Source: Mesostigma viride (lineage: Eukaryota > Streptophyta > Mesostigmatophyceae > Mesostigmatales > Mesostigmataceae). Taken from it: DNA of 26,983 nt. Both the position numbers and the translations under genes were made by a program. Below are positions 9,037 through 17,238 of the stretch, one piece after another (position 1 is the first letter of the stretch; every line of letters begins with the position of its first letter). The notes beneath the pieces were generated by a model. The model worked only from the letters and a program-made list of their open reading frames with translations, had not been told where the DNA came from and ran no database searches. Location: contig RPFO01002253.1 of the NCBI GenBank assembly GCA_009746045.1, positions 1-26,983 of the forward strand, written 5' to 3'.

Positions 9037-9838
9037 CTGCTGGGCCAGTGGAGTTGCCTCCGGATGTCCTCCCGGTGGACAAGGTCGCTGGACCGGGTTC
9101 GCCCCGGTGCGTCACCCTGGTCCTTGCCGCTGTGCCGTCTCGGTTTGAGATGGTATGCGTTGGCTGCGACAAAAAATGGTAGAGTTGTTCGGTAGAAATG
9201 CGTTCATCCGGCATCAAACCAAATTCAGCTCTTACCGCCTCCCCCATGCATCCCCTCACCGCAGCCTTCTTGATGTTCTTCGACATACGGCGTCGCTGCT
9301 TCAGCATACGCCTCTCCAGGCGACCTACGCTTGCCTCCCAGGCGGCCAGATGCCTGCGGTAGCGCTCCTCGGCTTCCCGACGAGCCGGCCCCTGCAAAGG
9401 TGCTATCTCCGCGACCTTCCGGTATTTCCAGCTCTTCAGGTCGCGGGTGAGACGCTCACACCTCACCTTGGTGTGAGACATCTTCACCCGAATCCTGGCC
9501 GCGAGCGCCTCCGCCCTGTCACGCTCTTGCTGCTCGCGCAGCTTCCTCTGCGCGATCACGTTCCGCCTCCGCTGCTTCTTCTCCCTCTCCGCCTTGAAGA
9601 CCGCGAGCCTCCTCTGAGCCTCCTTCTCTCGCGCCTGCATAGCCGGCGTCATCTCCACCAGGTCGTCCGCTTCGGACGCCGACGGACCCGTCAAAGAATA
9701 CTCCGACTCCTGCAGCACTCCATCAATCTCCCTCGGGATCGTTGCCGACCGTCGAAGGCGCTGGAAACACGCCAGGTCCGCCCTCCGCACCACTTCATGG
9801 GTCGGCGACGCTGACCTCGGCGACGCTGACCTCCTCAT
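8870..9838 (-). CDS. Element B accessory frame b, basic coiled-coil protein
   Basis: About 322 codons from ATG 9838. The first base of this ATG is the last base of the TGA of the preceding frame (TGATG), an arrangement that allows termination-reinitiation. Residues about 65-200 are dense in Arg, Glu, Lys and Gln with long predicted coiled coils. The last 100 residues are low-complexity Gly/Thr/Arg and overlap gag in another frame, so the true end may be earlier, around 9100. I recognise no family. It could be an N-terminal part of gag displaced by frameshift or a separate accessory protein. Confidence 0.55.
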   Translation of the reverse strand: MRRSASPRSASPTHEVVRRADLACFQRLRRSATIPREIDGVLQESEYSLTGPSASEADDLVEMTPAMQAREKEAQRRLAVFKAEREKKQRRRNVIAQRKLREQQERDRAEALAARIRVKMSHTKVRCERLTRDLKSWKYRKVAEIAPLQGPARREAEERYRRHLAAWEASVGRLERRMLKQRRRMSKNIKKAAVRGCMGEAVRAEFGLMPDERISTEQLYHFLSQPTHTISNRDGTAARTRVTHRGEPGPATLSTGRTSGGNSTGPADAGRGAGAHPGRAWPPSRHGGEAGGLAEANKTQGTGGGVPATAKTQEGREGRGGG

Positions 9839-10419
9839 CAATGCCGCGCGGACCTGGCAGCATCCTCCATTTGTTGGGCGCGCTCACGTGCGCGCACTGC
9901 CAACCTCCGCTCTTCTGCGGACTCCTGCTCCTGCAGGCTCTGCGCCATGGCAGCATCTGCTGCCACCTGCGCACTGCGCGCCTCGTCTGCCGACGATGGC
10001 TGCAGTCCAAACAAACCCAGCGAGCTGGTTTCCGACACGCTGTCGGACTCCCCACTCTCCTCCTCCTCCGACTCGGGCCCCGCCCCCGCACCACGTGGTG
10101 CATATGGTGGTCCCCTCGGACGCACCACCGGGGTCGACCCCCGCGCCCTACGCATCAGGGGAACGCGCACCACGACGTTCTCCACAACGTCACGGTACGT
10201 CGGGTCGGCTGCCTCCATCGCCGCATCCTCAGGATGCATGGGATCCTGAGCATCCCGGTTCTCGTAATCCTGGCGCATACTCTCCAGGATCGAGTCCGAC
10301 GTCCCCGAGTCATCGGACATCGGGGACGACGACGACTGGTACCTCGTCACCGACGGCGACTCCTCCTCCGAGGAAGTCGCGCCCACAAGGGCCTTTCCCT
10401 TGTTGTTCTTGGGAGCCAT
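9838..10419 (-). CDS. Element B accessory frame a, 193 aa, acidic Ser-rich
   Basis: This is the first ATG after the 5' LTR of B, about 100 nt downstream. The protein begins MAPKNNKGKALVG, then is rich in Ser, Glu and Asp (residues 16-60 and 110-135), with a short helical Ala/Gln/Glu/Arg-rich C-terminus (about 145-193). No catalytic motif or membrane segment is seen. It ends in a TGATG overlap with frame b. It holds the position of the 304-aa upstream ORF of element A, but I see no convincing sequence similarity beyond an acidic Ser/Asp bias. Confidence 0.55.
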   Translation of the reverse strand: MAPKNNKGKALVGATSSEEESPSVTRYQSSSSPMSDDSGTSDSILESMRQDYENRDAQDPMHPEDAAMEAADPTYRDVVENVVVRVPLMRRARGSTPVVRPRGPPYAPRGAGAGPESEEEESGESDSVSETSSLGLFGLQPSSADEARSAQVAADAAMAQSLQEQESAEERRLAVRARERAQQMEDAARSARH

Positions 10420-10520
10420 TAGTTCAAAAGATGGGTAAAAAAATGGAAATGGGTGTTTGCGAACTGTACGTTTCGCACGCTCGTCGTTTTGTCGTGTATG
10501 TTTTTGGAGTTTTTAATGCA
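10420..10520 (-). other. 5' leader of element B
   Basis: 101 bp between the 5' LTR and the first ATG. The minus strand starts TGCATTAAAAACTCC next to the LTR. I cannot match this to a standard tRNA 3' end, so the primer-binding site is not identified. Confidence 0.5.
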
Positions 10521-10899
10521 AGTTATGCAACACAAAGCTTGGAATGCTTGGGCACTGCCAAATGGCGTGTGTGTGCGTGAACGACGAGACACCTTGGCAT
10601 TAGGATAATGTGGCACATATACTGCTGGCCAGCCGTCAACTATGGCTGGCCAGACTTTGCGTAAGTTAAACTAACTTACTGATCCTGGACGGACTAACCT
10701 ATCAGTTACAACCTGATCTAGTCAGTCCTAACATGACAACTACAGTCCCGGTACTGAGGTACCGGCTCATCACATACTGAGTACAGCCACGTGTCCATGC
10801 CACGACTACTCTAGTCCAGCACCGTCCCAGTACCCAATTGGGCGCCGGCGGTGCTGGCACGTGTCCACTTAGGCTACAGGCGGGAGACTTAGACTAACT
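10521..10899 (-). repeat. 5' LTR of element B
   Basis: 379 bp, two differences from 3383-3761, with AGTTA/TAACT ends. On the minus strand no strong TATA box is visible; AGTATATG near 10620 is a weak candidate. Confidence 0.95.
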
Positions 10900-10904
10900 C
10901 TGGA
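10900..10904. repeat. Target site duplication of element B (right), CTGGA
   Basis: Second copy of the 5-bp duplication, followed by the continuation of the element A reading frame. Confidence 0.92.
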
Positions 10905-13900
10905 GGGTGCCCCCAGGGGTGTGTAATGAAGCTGCTAGTGACAGCAGTGAGGGGCAGCCCCATGCTCTAGTGAAAGAGCCTATTGGACACGATGGGGCAA
11001 GCTTGGTTACCACAGAGAGTATGCCAGCTGTAGCTGCAGTAGTTACTCGCCAACGTGCCCGCCATGGCGGTGCTGAGCCTGAGGTAGGACCTGGTGATGT
11101 GGACCCAGGTGGATCTCAGAAGCATTCTGACCGTGCAGGACTGGCACAGGATGGTCAGGATGAGGATAGGGCTGGAGACAGTCTGACAGGCACGACCCTG
11201 GTGCCTCCTGTACATAAGGGATCTGTACATACCTTGAGTGCTAATAATGACAATAAAAGGTTTTCTCTCTTGTATGACATTGCCTCAAGGTTGCATACCA
11301 TGTTTGGCCATGCAGCTCAGTCTTTGCAAGTTGCTAGACGGCTGGGAGGAAGTGAGTTGTACTCCATCTGCCAACAGGTTGCTCAAGCTTGCAAGTGCAG
11401 GCTAGTTGCTAGAAAGCCCAAGCAGTCTCATGCCAGGACTCCTATTTTGCAGCCAGGCCATGTGCAGGTAGATATTCAGAGAATCAGGGGTTTGAAGCTG
11501 CTGGTGGCAGTGGACAGATATACCAAGTACAAGACCCTAGAGATCCTGCCTGACATGGAGAAGCCTACATTGATTGCTGCTCTGAAGTTGACAAGGAGCA
11601 GGTACCCTGGGTTGGAGTTGTTGCAGTGTGACATTCAGTTTGAGTGCTGTGAGAACCTGCCAGAGTTTCCAGAGTTGCTGATTACACCCAGGGAGAGCCA
11701 CGGCCAGCAAGGGGTGGTGGAGAGAGCCATCCAAGAGATCAAGACTGTGCTGCTGGTGGAGAGGATTCCAAGGACGTCATCTGCCATTGTGACATCTGCA
11801 TGGCTACGTTCTGTGGAGGACAGGCTGAACCTGAGGACTCCCATGTTCTTTGGTGACATTGCCATCAATCCTCTTATGCTGCATACCAGGATGCTGCCAG
11901 CTGATGCTGAGCAGGCATGGAAGGAGAAGCTAGAGGCCAAGTTCCTCAAGCTGAGGCAGAAAGACAAGGGCTGGAGTGTCCTAGAACCTAACGTTGGACA
12001 ACAGGTTGTTGTGTGGAAGGAACCAAGCTTTCCAGGGAAACGTGGCAGCTGGCATGATGGGGTGGTGACCCGAGTAGAAGCCGCTGGCCATAAGTGCTGG
12101 GTGGCCATTGATGGCTCCCAAGCAGTGCACCGTCTGTCCTGGTCAAAGATCCGTCCCCGGGGAGGTAATCAAGGAGACCTCTTCCAGGTGCCCGCTGGTG
12201 TACAAGGCGGGGGTGACGTGGAGCTTCCTGATCAGGGTGCTACAGCTGTATCGAGCCCTCAGGGTGACCCTGGCCCGGCCCCTGGGGTACCTTCACATAC
12301 GGTGGTTGGGCAAGCAGGCGGACAGGCTGCACCTCCGGAACGGCCCGACACCAGGCCTAGGGGTGTGCGTCTATCAGATATTGTACAGGCTTTGCAAAGA
12401 GCCAAGAAGGAGCCTAAGGTGTCCAAGCTTGTCCAGTTGGATGAACCTGAGGTAGCTGCCATGGAGATAGATACCAATGCACAGGTTTCTGTCATGGGAC
12501 CTCAGCATACAGGAGAACTGCTGGTCGGAGAACCAAGTTGCCCCTGGGTGTCTGATTTCAGTGGTAGGACGCATCTAAGGGTGTTGGGAGAGGTTACTGC
12601 CCCTGTCATGGGTGTGGATGTGACCTTCCTTGTCCTAGAGGACTATGATGGCCCTGTGATTTTGGGTCAGAATTTTCTGGGCAATCCTGGGATTTCTATC
12701 AGAGCTACAGCTCTGAGAAGAGATGGCTGGGGGATGATTCCCCTAGAAAATTTCAGGACAACATTTCCAGTCAGGTGCAGGGCCAAGCCAGTCAAGGGTG
12801 TAAAATGGGATGAAGGGGAGGTGCCCCCAGCGGCCAGTTTGGTGATTCCAGCTGTGTTGCACCCCAGCAGTATTGGCATAACTCACAGGAGCCTTGCTGC
12901 ACACTCTCCTTTGACATATGACCAGCTGGTCCAAGAGATGAGCTCGCCTACTTTGTTTGAGGCTTGGAAGCTCGCCTTCTCCAAGGCATTGGAGGAGTGG
13001 TTGCAGTTTGAGTGTGCTGCACCAACAGACAGACGTCCCCCAGCATCAAGGAAGCTTGCTTTGAGATTTGTGCTGAAGAGGAAGGTTGTGGATGAGGTAT
13101 CAGTGCCCCATGTCAGGCCTGTCCTGAATGAGTATCACGGCACGGGGAGTCTGCCAGGAGAGGAGCTATACACGCCAGGGATGCTACACGACACATGGAG
13201 AATTTTGCTATGTCTCTACGTGGGGTTGCTGAACAGGGGAGCAGCTATGTCATCAGTGCTGCTGGACTTCAAGAGGGCATTTTTAAAATCTGATCCAGAA
13301 GTGGCCAGGAGGGTGTGGAAGCAGGATGAGCCTTACTGTGTTGAGGTGCCTGCCATCTGGAAGCTGGAGCTGCATCAACAATTCCTGGTTATTCTGAAGG
13401 GCCTGGAAGGACTCAGGTCGAGCCCAATCATCTGGAGACTCACGCTGCAGGAAGCTCTGATCAGTGAGTGTGGCTTGAGAGTGTCTTCAGTTGATCCCTG
13501 TTTGCTGCTGGCCCAATGGGAGGGTCTGCCAGTGTATGCTAGTTTGCATGGAGATGATCTGCATTTGCTAGCCCCCACGACCTGGCTGAAGAAGTTTATT
13601 CCTGTCATCAGTGGCAAGTTTTCACTGGGCAAGGAGCTGTGGCAGGAGCCCAACAAGCCTGTAGTGTTCTGTGGAATGCAGGCTACCCTGTTCAGGAGGG
13701 ACGGGGAGTGGAGTATCAGGCTTCAGGCTGGAGGAGATTATAAACAGACCATTGTGAAGGCCTTGCCAGAGAAGATCACCCAGGCTGCAGGACCTGAGTT
13801 GAGAGGCATGTGGGCCTGGTTTGCCAGCATCTGTGGTCCGTCTTTGATGGTCCATAGCAGAATGCCTGATGAGGTGCTTGAGGATGAGAAGCCTCGAGTC

Positions 13901-14464
13901 ATAGCCCGGTTGGTGGAGAGTACCCCTGATCTGATTTTGTCTGGGATTGACTTTACCCAGCCTATCACCTTGGAGATCTTTGTTGACAGTTCCATGGATG
14001 CTCGCCAGGTTACCAAGGTCAGGGGGAGATCTGCTGCTCTGTTTGCTTTTTATCAGAGCAGGGCAAGTTTGTTCAGCTGGTACAGCAGACTGCAGAAGAG
14101 GGTCTGTATCAGTTCAGATGTGGCAGAATGCAGGGCCATATGCGAGGGGATCCAGTCCAGCCTGTACATAAAGGAGTTAATGCTGGAGCTGGCTTCAGTT
14201 ACCCCTTGGACCTTGCAGATGGAGACGTTGTTGCTAACAGACAGCATGGGTATGGTCCAGTTTGTTCACAAGCAGCTGGCCAGGAGCCGGGACCTGGATT
14301 ATTTGTTGCTGAAGGAGTTGGCCAGTTTGGTTGACTTGAAGCATATCCCTGGCGAGGAGAACCCTGCTGATGCATTGACAAAGCTGCCACACAAGGCCCC
14401 AGCCCAGTACAATGTACTGAGGAAGCTCATGAATGCTGACTGTCAAGTCGGTCTATCTGTCTAA
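10905..14464 (+). CDS. pol: pol of element A: integrase, protease, RT, RNase H
   Basis: An unbroken frame of 1185 codons counted from 10907. Integrase: H130, H135, then C162-K-C164 (CxC, not the usual CxxC), catalytic D189, D242, E272 with 29 residues between the last two, and an SH3-like domain about 360-417. Protease-like domain: EIDTNAQVSVM with D522 (DTN instead of DTG) and VILGQNFL 584-591. RT: LDFKRAFLKSD (D787), LEGLRSSP, VDPCLL and HGDD (881-884) in place of YVDD. RNase H: D1027, E1074, D1112, and an HIPGEENPADALTK box with D1155. The order is INT-PR-RT-RH; classical copia has PR before INT. No ATG occurs before 11021, and the frame joins gag of A across one UGA once B is removed, so it is the pol half of a gag-pol readthrough protein. 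Confidence 0.9.
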
Positions 14465-15193
14465 AAGCTGAGAGCTGGGTGCTTAAGTCTCTGGATATCA
14501 GGCTGGGAGCTTGATTGTACATAATCCTGAGCACACCTTGAGGGGTGAGACATGTCTCTGGTGTGGGAATGTCTGACATTGTCTCTGATGGAGAGATGTC
14601 TATCTGGGGTTTTCATCTCAGTCTGAGGTTTCCCCAGATCTGTGGTTTGTGGGCGGGGTTCGATTCCCTGGTGCCGTCTTAAGGCGGAGTTTCACGGACT
14701 GGCTGACCCATCCACCATGCTGGTGAGGTGGCGACAGGTCCCCTGATTTTCCACGGTTGGAACGAGTATGGGAGCTTGTGTTTTGCATGTGCTTCGCGTA
14801 GATGTTGTGTCTGGTTCGATAAGGGGCAGCAGACCGGCGCCGACTCCCGTCTGGGGGTCAGCAATGTTTTCTGATGAGCTGTTGTGGGTGATCTGTGGGG
14901 TTTCGCCTAAGGTCCTGAAGGTTGTACATACTTCTCAAGTTCTTAGCTGAACACCTATGGGCTGCCACAGTTGGCCAACCTCTTGTACATGGGTAACACA
15001 ACGAGCCTCCCGTGAAGGGATAGGGACTCATTGTAATTTGTTTGTGCTCCTGAGCCAGTATGGGTGCTATGTACATATAATAAGGAATCCAAGCTGACTG
15101 TCATGCCCAGCGGGTTGTGACTTGTAGTCGGGGAGGATGTCCAGTACCCATTGTGTGTGTTTGTATGTAGACTTGTGTGAGCTGCTACAGCTC
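14465..15193 (+). other. 3' noncoding region of element A
   Basis: About 730 bp between the pol stop and the purine tract, with no open frame that looks coding. It contains a 12-bp palindrome GAGACATGTCTC (14547-14558) and a GGTTCGATTCC (14657-14667) that matches the tRNA T-arm/B-box consensus without a surrounding tRNA. Such a long 3' region before the LTR is larger than in compact copia elements. Confidence 0.6.
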
Positions 15194-15211
15194 AAGAAAA
15201 GAAAGGATTGG
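15194..15211 (+). other. Polypurine tract of element A
   Basis: AAGAAAAGAAAGGATTGG directly abuts the 3' LTR; 16 of 18 bases are purines. This is the expected primer site for plus-strand synthesis. Confidence 0.75.
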
Positions 15212-15906
15212 AGTTAACGCCAAGCGCATTGGCGTGATCCTGATTCGGCATATCTCTGCGATTCCAGCGGCACCGGAACGAGTTCATTCCGACAAGTATC
15301 AAGAAAGTTATGGCGTTCCGACTTCCCGGTCGCGCGCGAGCGCGAGCCGGCTGTTCTTCTAAGTCGGACGTGAATATTTGCCGACGACATATGGGGTCGA
15401 CAGTAATTCCTGGGCTGACAGGAATTAGGTGCTGTACCTACGACGGTATTGGATTAATACGTCGTACGCAGGAAATAGGAACCTTAACCTGTGGTCTGTT
15501 GGTACCGCAGGCTTAGTCCTGGACTTCTAGGTGCAGATGCAATAGTCACTGTGGACTGTGCTCTGTGGTCACTGTGCCTGTATGGCAGACCTACTGTATA
15601 GGAGTTGAGCGCTGTACAGGTAGTGAATACTGTACCGGGGGTGTTATTACTGAGCAGGCCTCCTAGGCTGCTCAGGACTAGCAAGCACAGTGCACAAGTA
15701 TATAAACAATAGGCCAGTGCCGAATGGGCATCTCTTGCGAGCCCGCCTCACGTGTTGTGCCTTGACTTGGCAAGCGCGTGTACAAGCCTCAAGTGTGTGA
15801 GCGCTGTAACATTATCCGATTTTAACAAAGCTCCGTTTCCAACCATATCACACATTGCTGCATTGCAACCATATCCTTCACATTGCGTGTGATAAGAACG
15901 TTAACT
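15212..15906 (+). repeat. 3' LTR of element A
   Basis: 695 bp. It differs from the 5' LTR by three substitutions (near 15571, 15690 and 15722) and a 2-bp deletion near 15828. Confidence 0.95.
15699..15706 (+). promoter_or_regulatory. TATA box in 3' LTR of A
   Basis: TATATAAA, the counterpart of 844-851. It could drive transcription outward into Z copy 1. Confidence 0.5.
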
Positions 15907-15911
15907 CAATG
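15907..15911. repeat. Target site duplication of element A (right), CAATG
   Basis: Second CAATG, followed by the resumed Z copy 1 ORF1 sequence. Confidence 0.92.
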
Positions 15912-17095
15912 CCTCGCCATCGGCATCGCCTGACCCTAAACGCGCCTGCTCCGCCGACAAAACAGGAGGGCCACGCTTCTCTGAACCGCGCTTTCGGCCC
16001 CTACCTTTCCAGGTCGATGCTCACGACTGGACCAACATGTCTCCGGCCGATGCTCTGCACTGCATCTTCTTCGGGGACTACGCCTCGCTTTACGACCTGT
16101 GCCTCCATCTCCACGACAACAATCGCCTCCTCCTCCCGGACGGCCGCCGATGGAACGATATCCGCCTGCTGTTCGGGCCGGTGCCCTCGCCTTCAACTCC
16201 AGCATGCCGTCCTCAACTCCCTTCTCCAGCGCTCTGACGGCGAGATCTGGGCTCCATCCATCTCCGCCCCCACCCTCCGTTCCATCCTCATGGAAGCCTT
16301 TCAGCAGCACGTGACCCCCCTTGCTGCTGACGTCGCAGCAATGGGTGGCCCGCTGGCTGCTGAACTTCCTCACCTCACCGCCACCTCCACTGCCATTTCC
16401 GCCTCCACTGCCGACATCCAAGCCCAGCTCCTCGACCTCGACCACCGCCTTCAAGCCACCGCCACCGCCCTTGAGAGCTTGCATGACACGGCCGCCGGCC
16501 TCACCGCCCAGGCGGTGAAGGACATGCGGCCGCCCAGCCGGCGCCTGCTGGCCCGGCCGGCGATGCTCCCTCCACCTGGGCGGACTTGCTTAAGCAGCAC
16601 ACCACCTCCACCACCTCCACCATCTCGGCACAACTCAAGCAACAAGCCCTCGACCTTCGCGAGGAAGCCGACATCGCCCGGCGCAGCCACAATGTCATCG
16701 TCAAGCACTTCGACCAGCCGGCAGGTGAGACCTCCACGAGCCTTCTTGAGGCATTTAAGCGCGACATTTTTGCCCCCATGCTACTCACTGGTGAGCTGGA
16801 CATGTCGGCTGTCCGCCTCCCCCGCGCGCAGGGGAAGGCTGGCCCGGCACCCGTGCTCCTCACCTTTAAGTACATGGCGGACAAGCTGTCGTTCCTTAAA
16901 TGCCGCAAGAAGCTCTCGAGGACTCGGTTCACGATGGACGACGACTTGACCCTGGCCCGGCAACAGCGGCGACGCGAGCCGGCTATGGCCGACCTACCTT
17001 CAGCTCCGGCAGAGCGCAGGGGGGAAGCCGGTATACTGGAGGGGGGCGGTCATCCACGTTCCCTGGCAGCCCCCTCCTGCCACCTCAGACTATAG
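15912..17095 (+). pseudogene. Z copy 1 ORF1, remainder (L1-type ORF1 protein)
   Basis: It resumes the frame cut at 356. The first segment is intact to about 16170 and includes PFQVDAHDWTNM and the IFFGDYASLYDLCLHLH stretch; here copy 1 keeps a G4 where copies 2 and 3 have G3 and lose frame. A frameshift follows near 16165-16200, then a coiled coil (DIQAQLLDLDHRLQATATAL). A one-base insertion near 16525 precedes the C-terminal half (16586-17095). That half has KYMADKLSFLKCRKKLS and FTMDDDLTLARQQRRRE, typical of the RNA-binding and C-terminal domains of L1-clade ORF1. The final YWRGAVIHV segment is shifted and has lost 9 bp relative to copy 3. Confidence 0.8.
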
Positions 17096-17238
17096 GTCCG
17101 AATCCATACCAGTAGTGTAGATTAGTCAGGCTTAGCCTACTATAGCATGTGGCCCACGCGCATGTGCGCCCATAATGGCCCCCATGGATGTTGCCTTCAA
17201 AATTTAGCCAAGCCATGCCTATATAATACACATAGCCC

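Larger units (their letters stand above)
3383..10899 (-). mobile_element. Element B: copia-like LTR retrotransposon nested in A
   Basis: 7517 bp in opposite orientation to A, with 379-bp LTRs and a CTGGA duplication. Reading from 10899 down, the order is LTR, leader, two accessory frames, gag, knuckle plus integrase, protease-like domain, RT-RNase H, a noncoding stretch, a purine tract and LTR. It shares with A the INT-PR-RT-RH order, the HGDD RT box, the D-29-E integrase spacing, the ELYTPG and VSDFSG motifs and the AGTTA/TAACT ends. It is a diverged relative of A and not a copy of it. The coding frame is broken between gag and knuckle, INT and PR, and PR and RT. The LTRs differ at only two positions, so the insertion is young. 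Confidence 0.93.
357..15906 (+). mobile_element. Element A: copia-like LTR retrotransposon carrying nested element B
   Basis: The element is bounded by two direct repeats (697 and 695 bp) with AGTTAACG...CGTTAACT ends and a CAATG target duplication. Without element B and its duplicated CTGGA it is about 8.03 kb. The order is LTR, leader, upstream ORF (1147-2061), gag (2164-3351), pol (10905-14464), a noncoding stretch of about 750 bp, a purine tract and LTR. RT and RNase H resemble the Ty1/copia type, but the protease-like domain follows the integrase. The LTRs differ by three substitutions and one 2-bp indel, so the insertion is young. No typical TGG-starting primer-binding site follows the left LTR. 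The element is now inactivated by B, which separates gag from pol. Confidence 0.93.
55..17238 (+). mobile_element. Z copy 1: L1-type ORF1-only unit, split by element A
   Basis: Bases 55-356 and 15907-17238 together match the 1630-bp units at 17239-18868 and 18869-20358. The unit consists of a leader of about 150 bp, an ORF1 gene and a tail of about 145 bp with no ORF2. The interruption at 357-15906 is element A, flanked by CAATG on both sides. The left boundary is set by where similarity to the other copies stops. It is related to L1-clade LINEs through its ORF1 protein. Whether the unit moves by itself, is trans-mobilised, or is only a recombination-made tandem repeat cannot be told from the sequence. 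Confidence 0.8.

Noticed and set aside
9838-10000. Ubiquitin-interacting-motif-like helix near the C-terminus of frame a of B
   Set aside because: The ordered Ala and Ser positions of the UIM consensus are not met; the helix is only Ala/Gln/Glu-rich.
14657-14667. GGTTCGATTCC, tRNA T-arm/B-box-like sequence
   Set aside because: No A box, anticodon stem or acceptor pairing around it, so no tRNA gene is called. It is noted only as a chance or relic Pol III box.
16586-16949. Alternative Ser/Pro/Arg-rich plus frames across Z ORF1
   Set aside because: Shadow frames of ORF1. The frames chosen carry the coiled coil and the L1 ORF1 C-terminal motifs.
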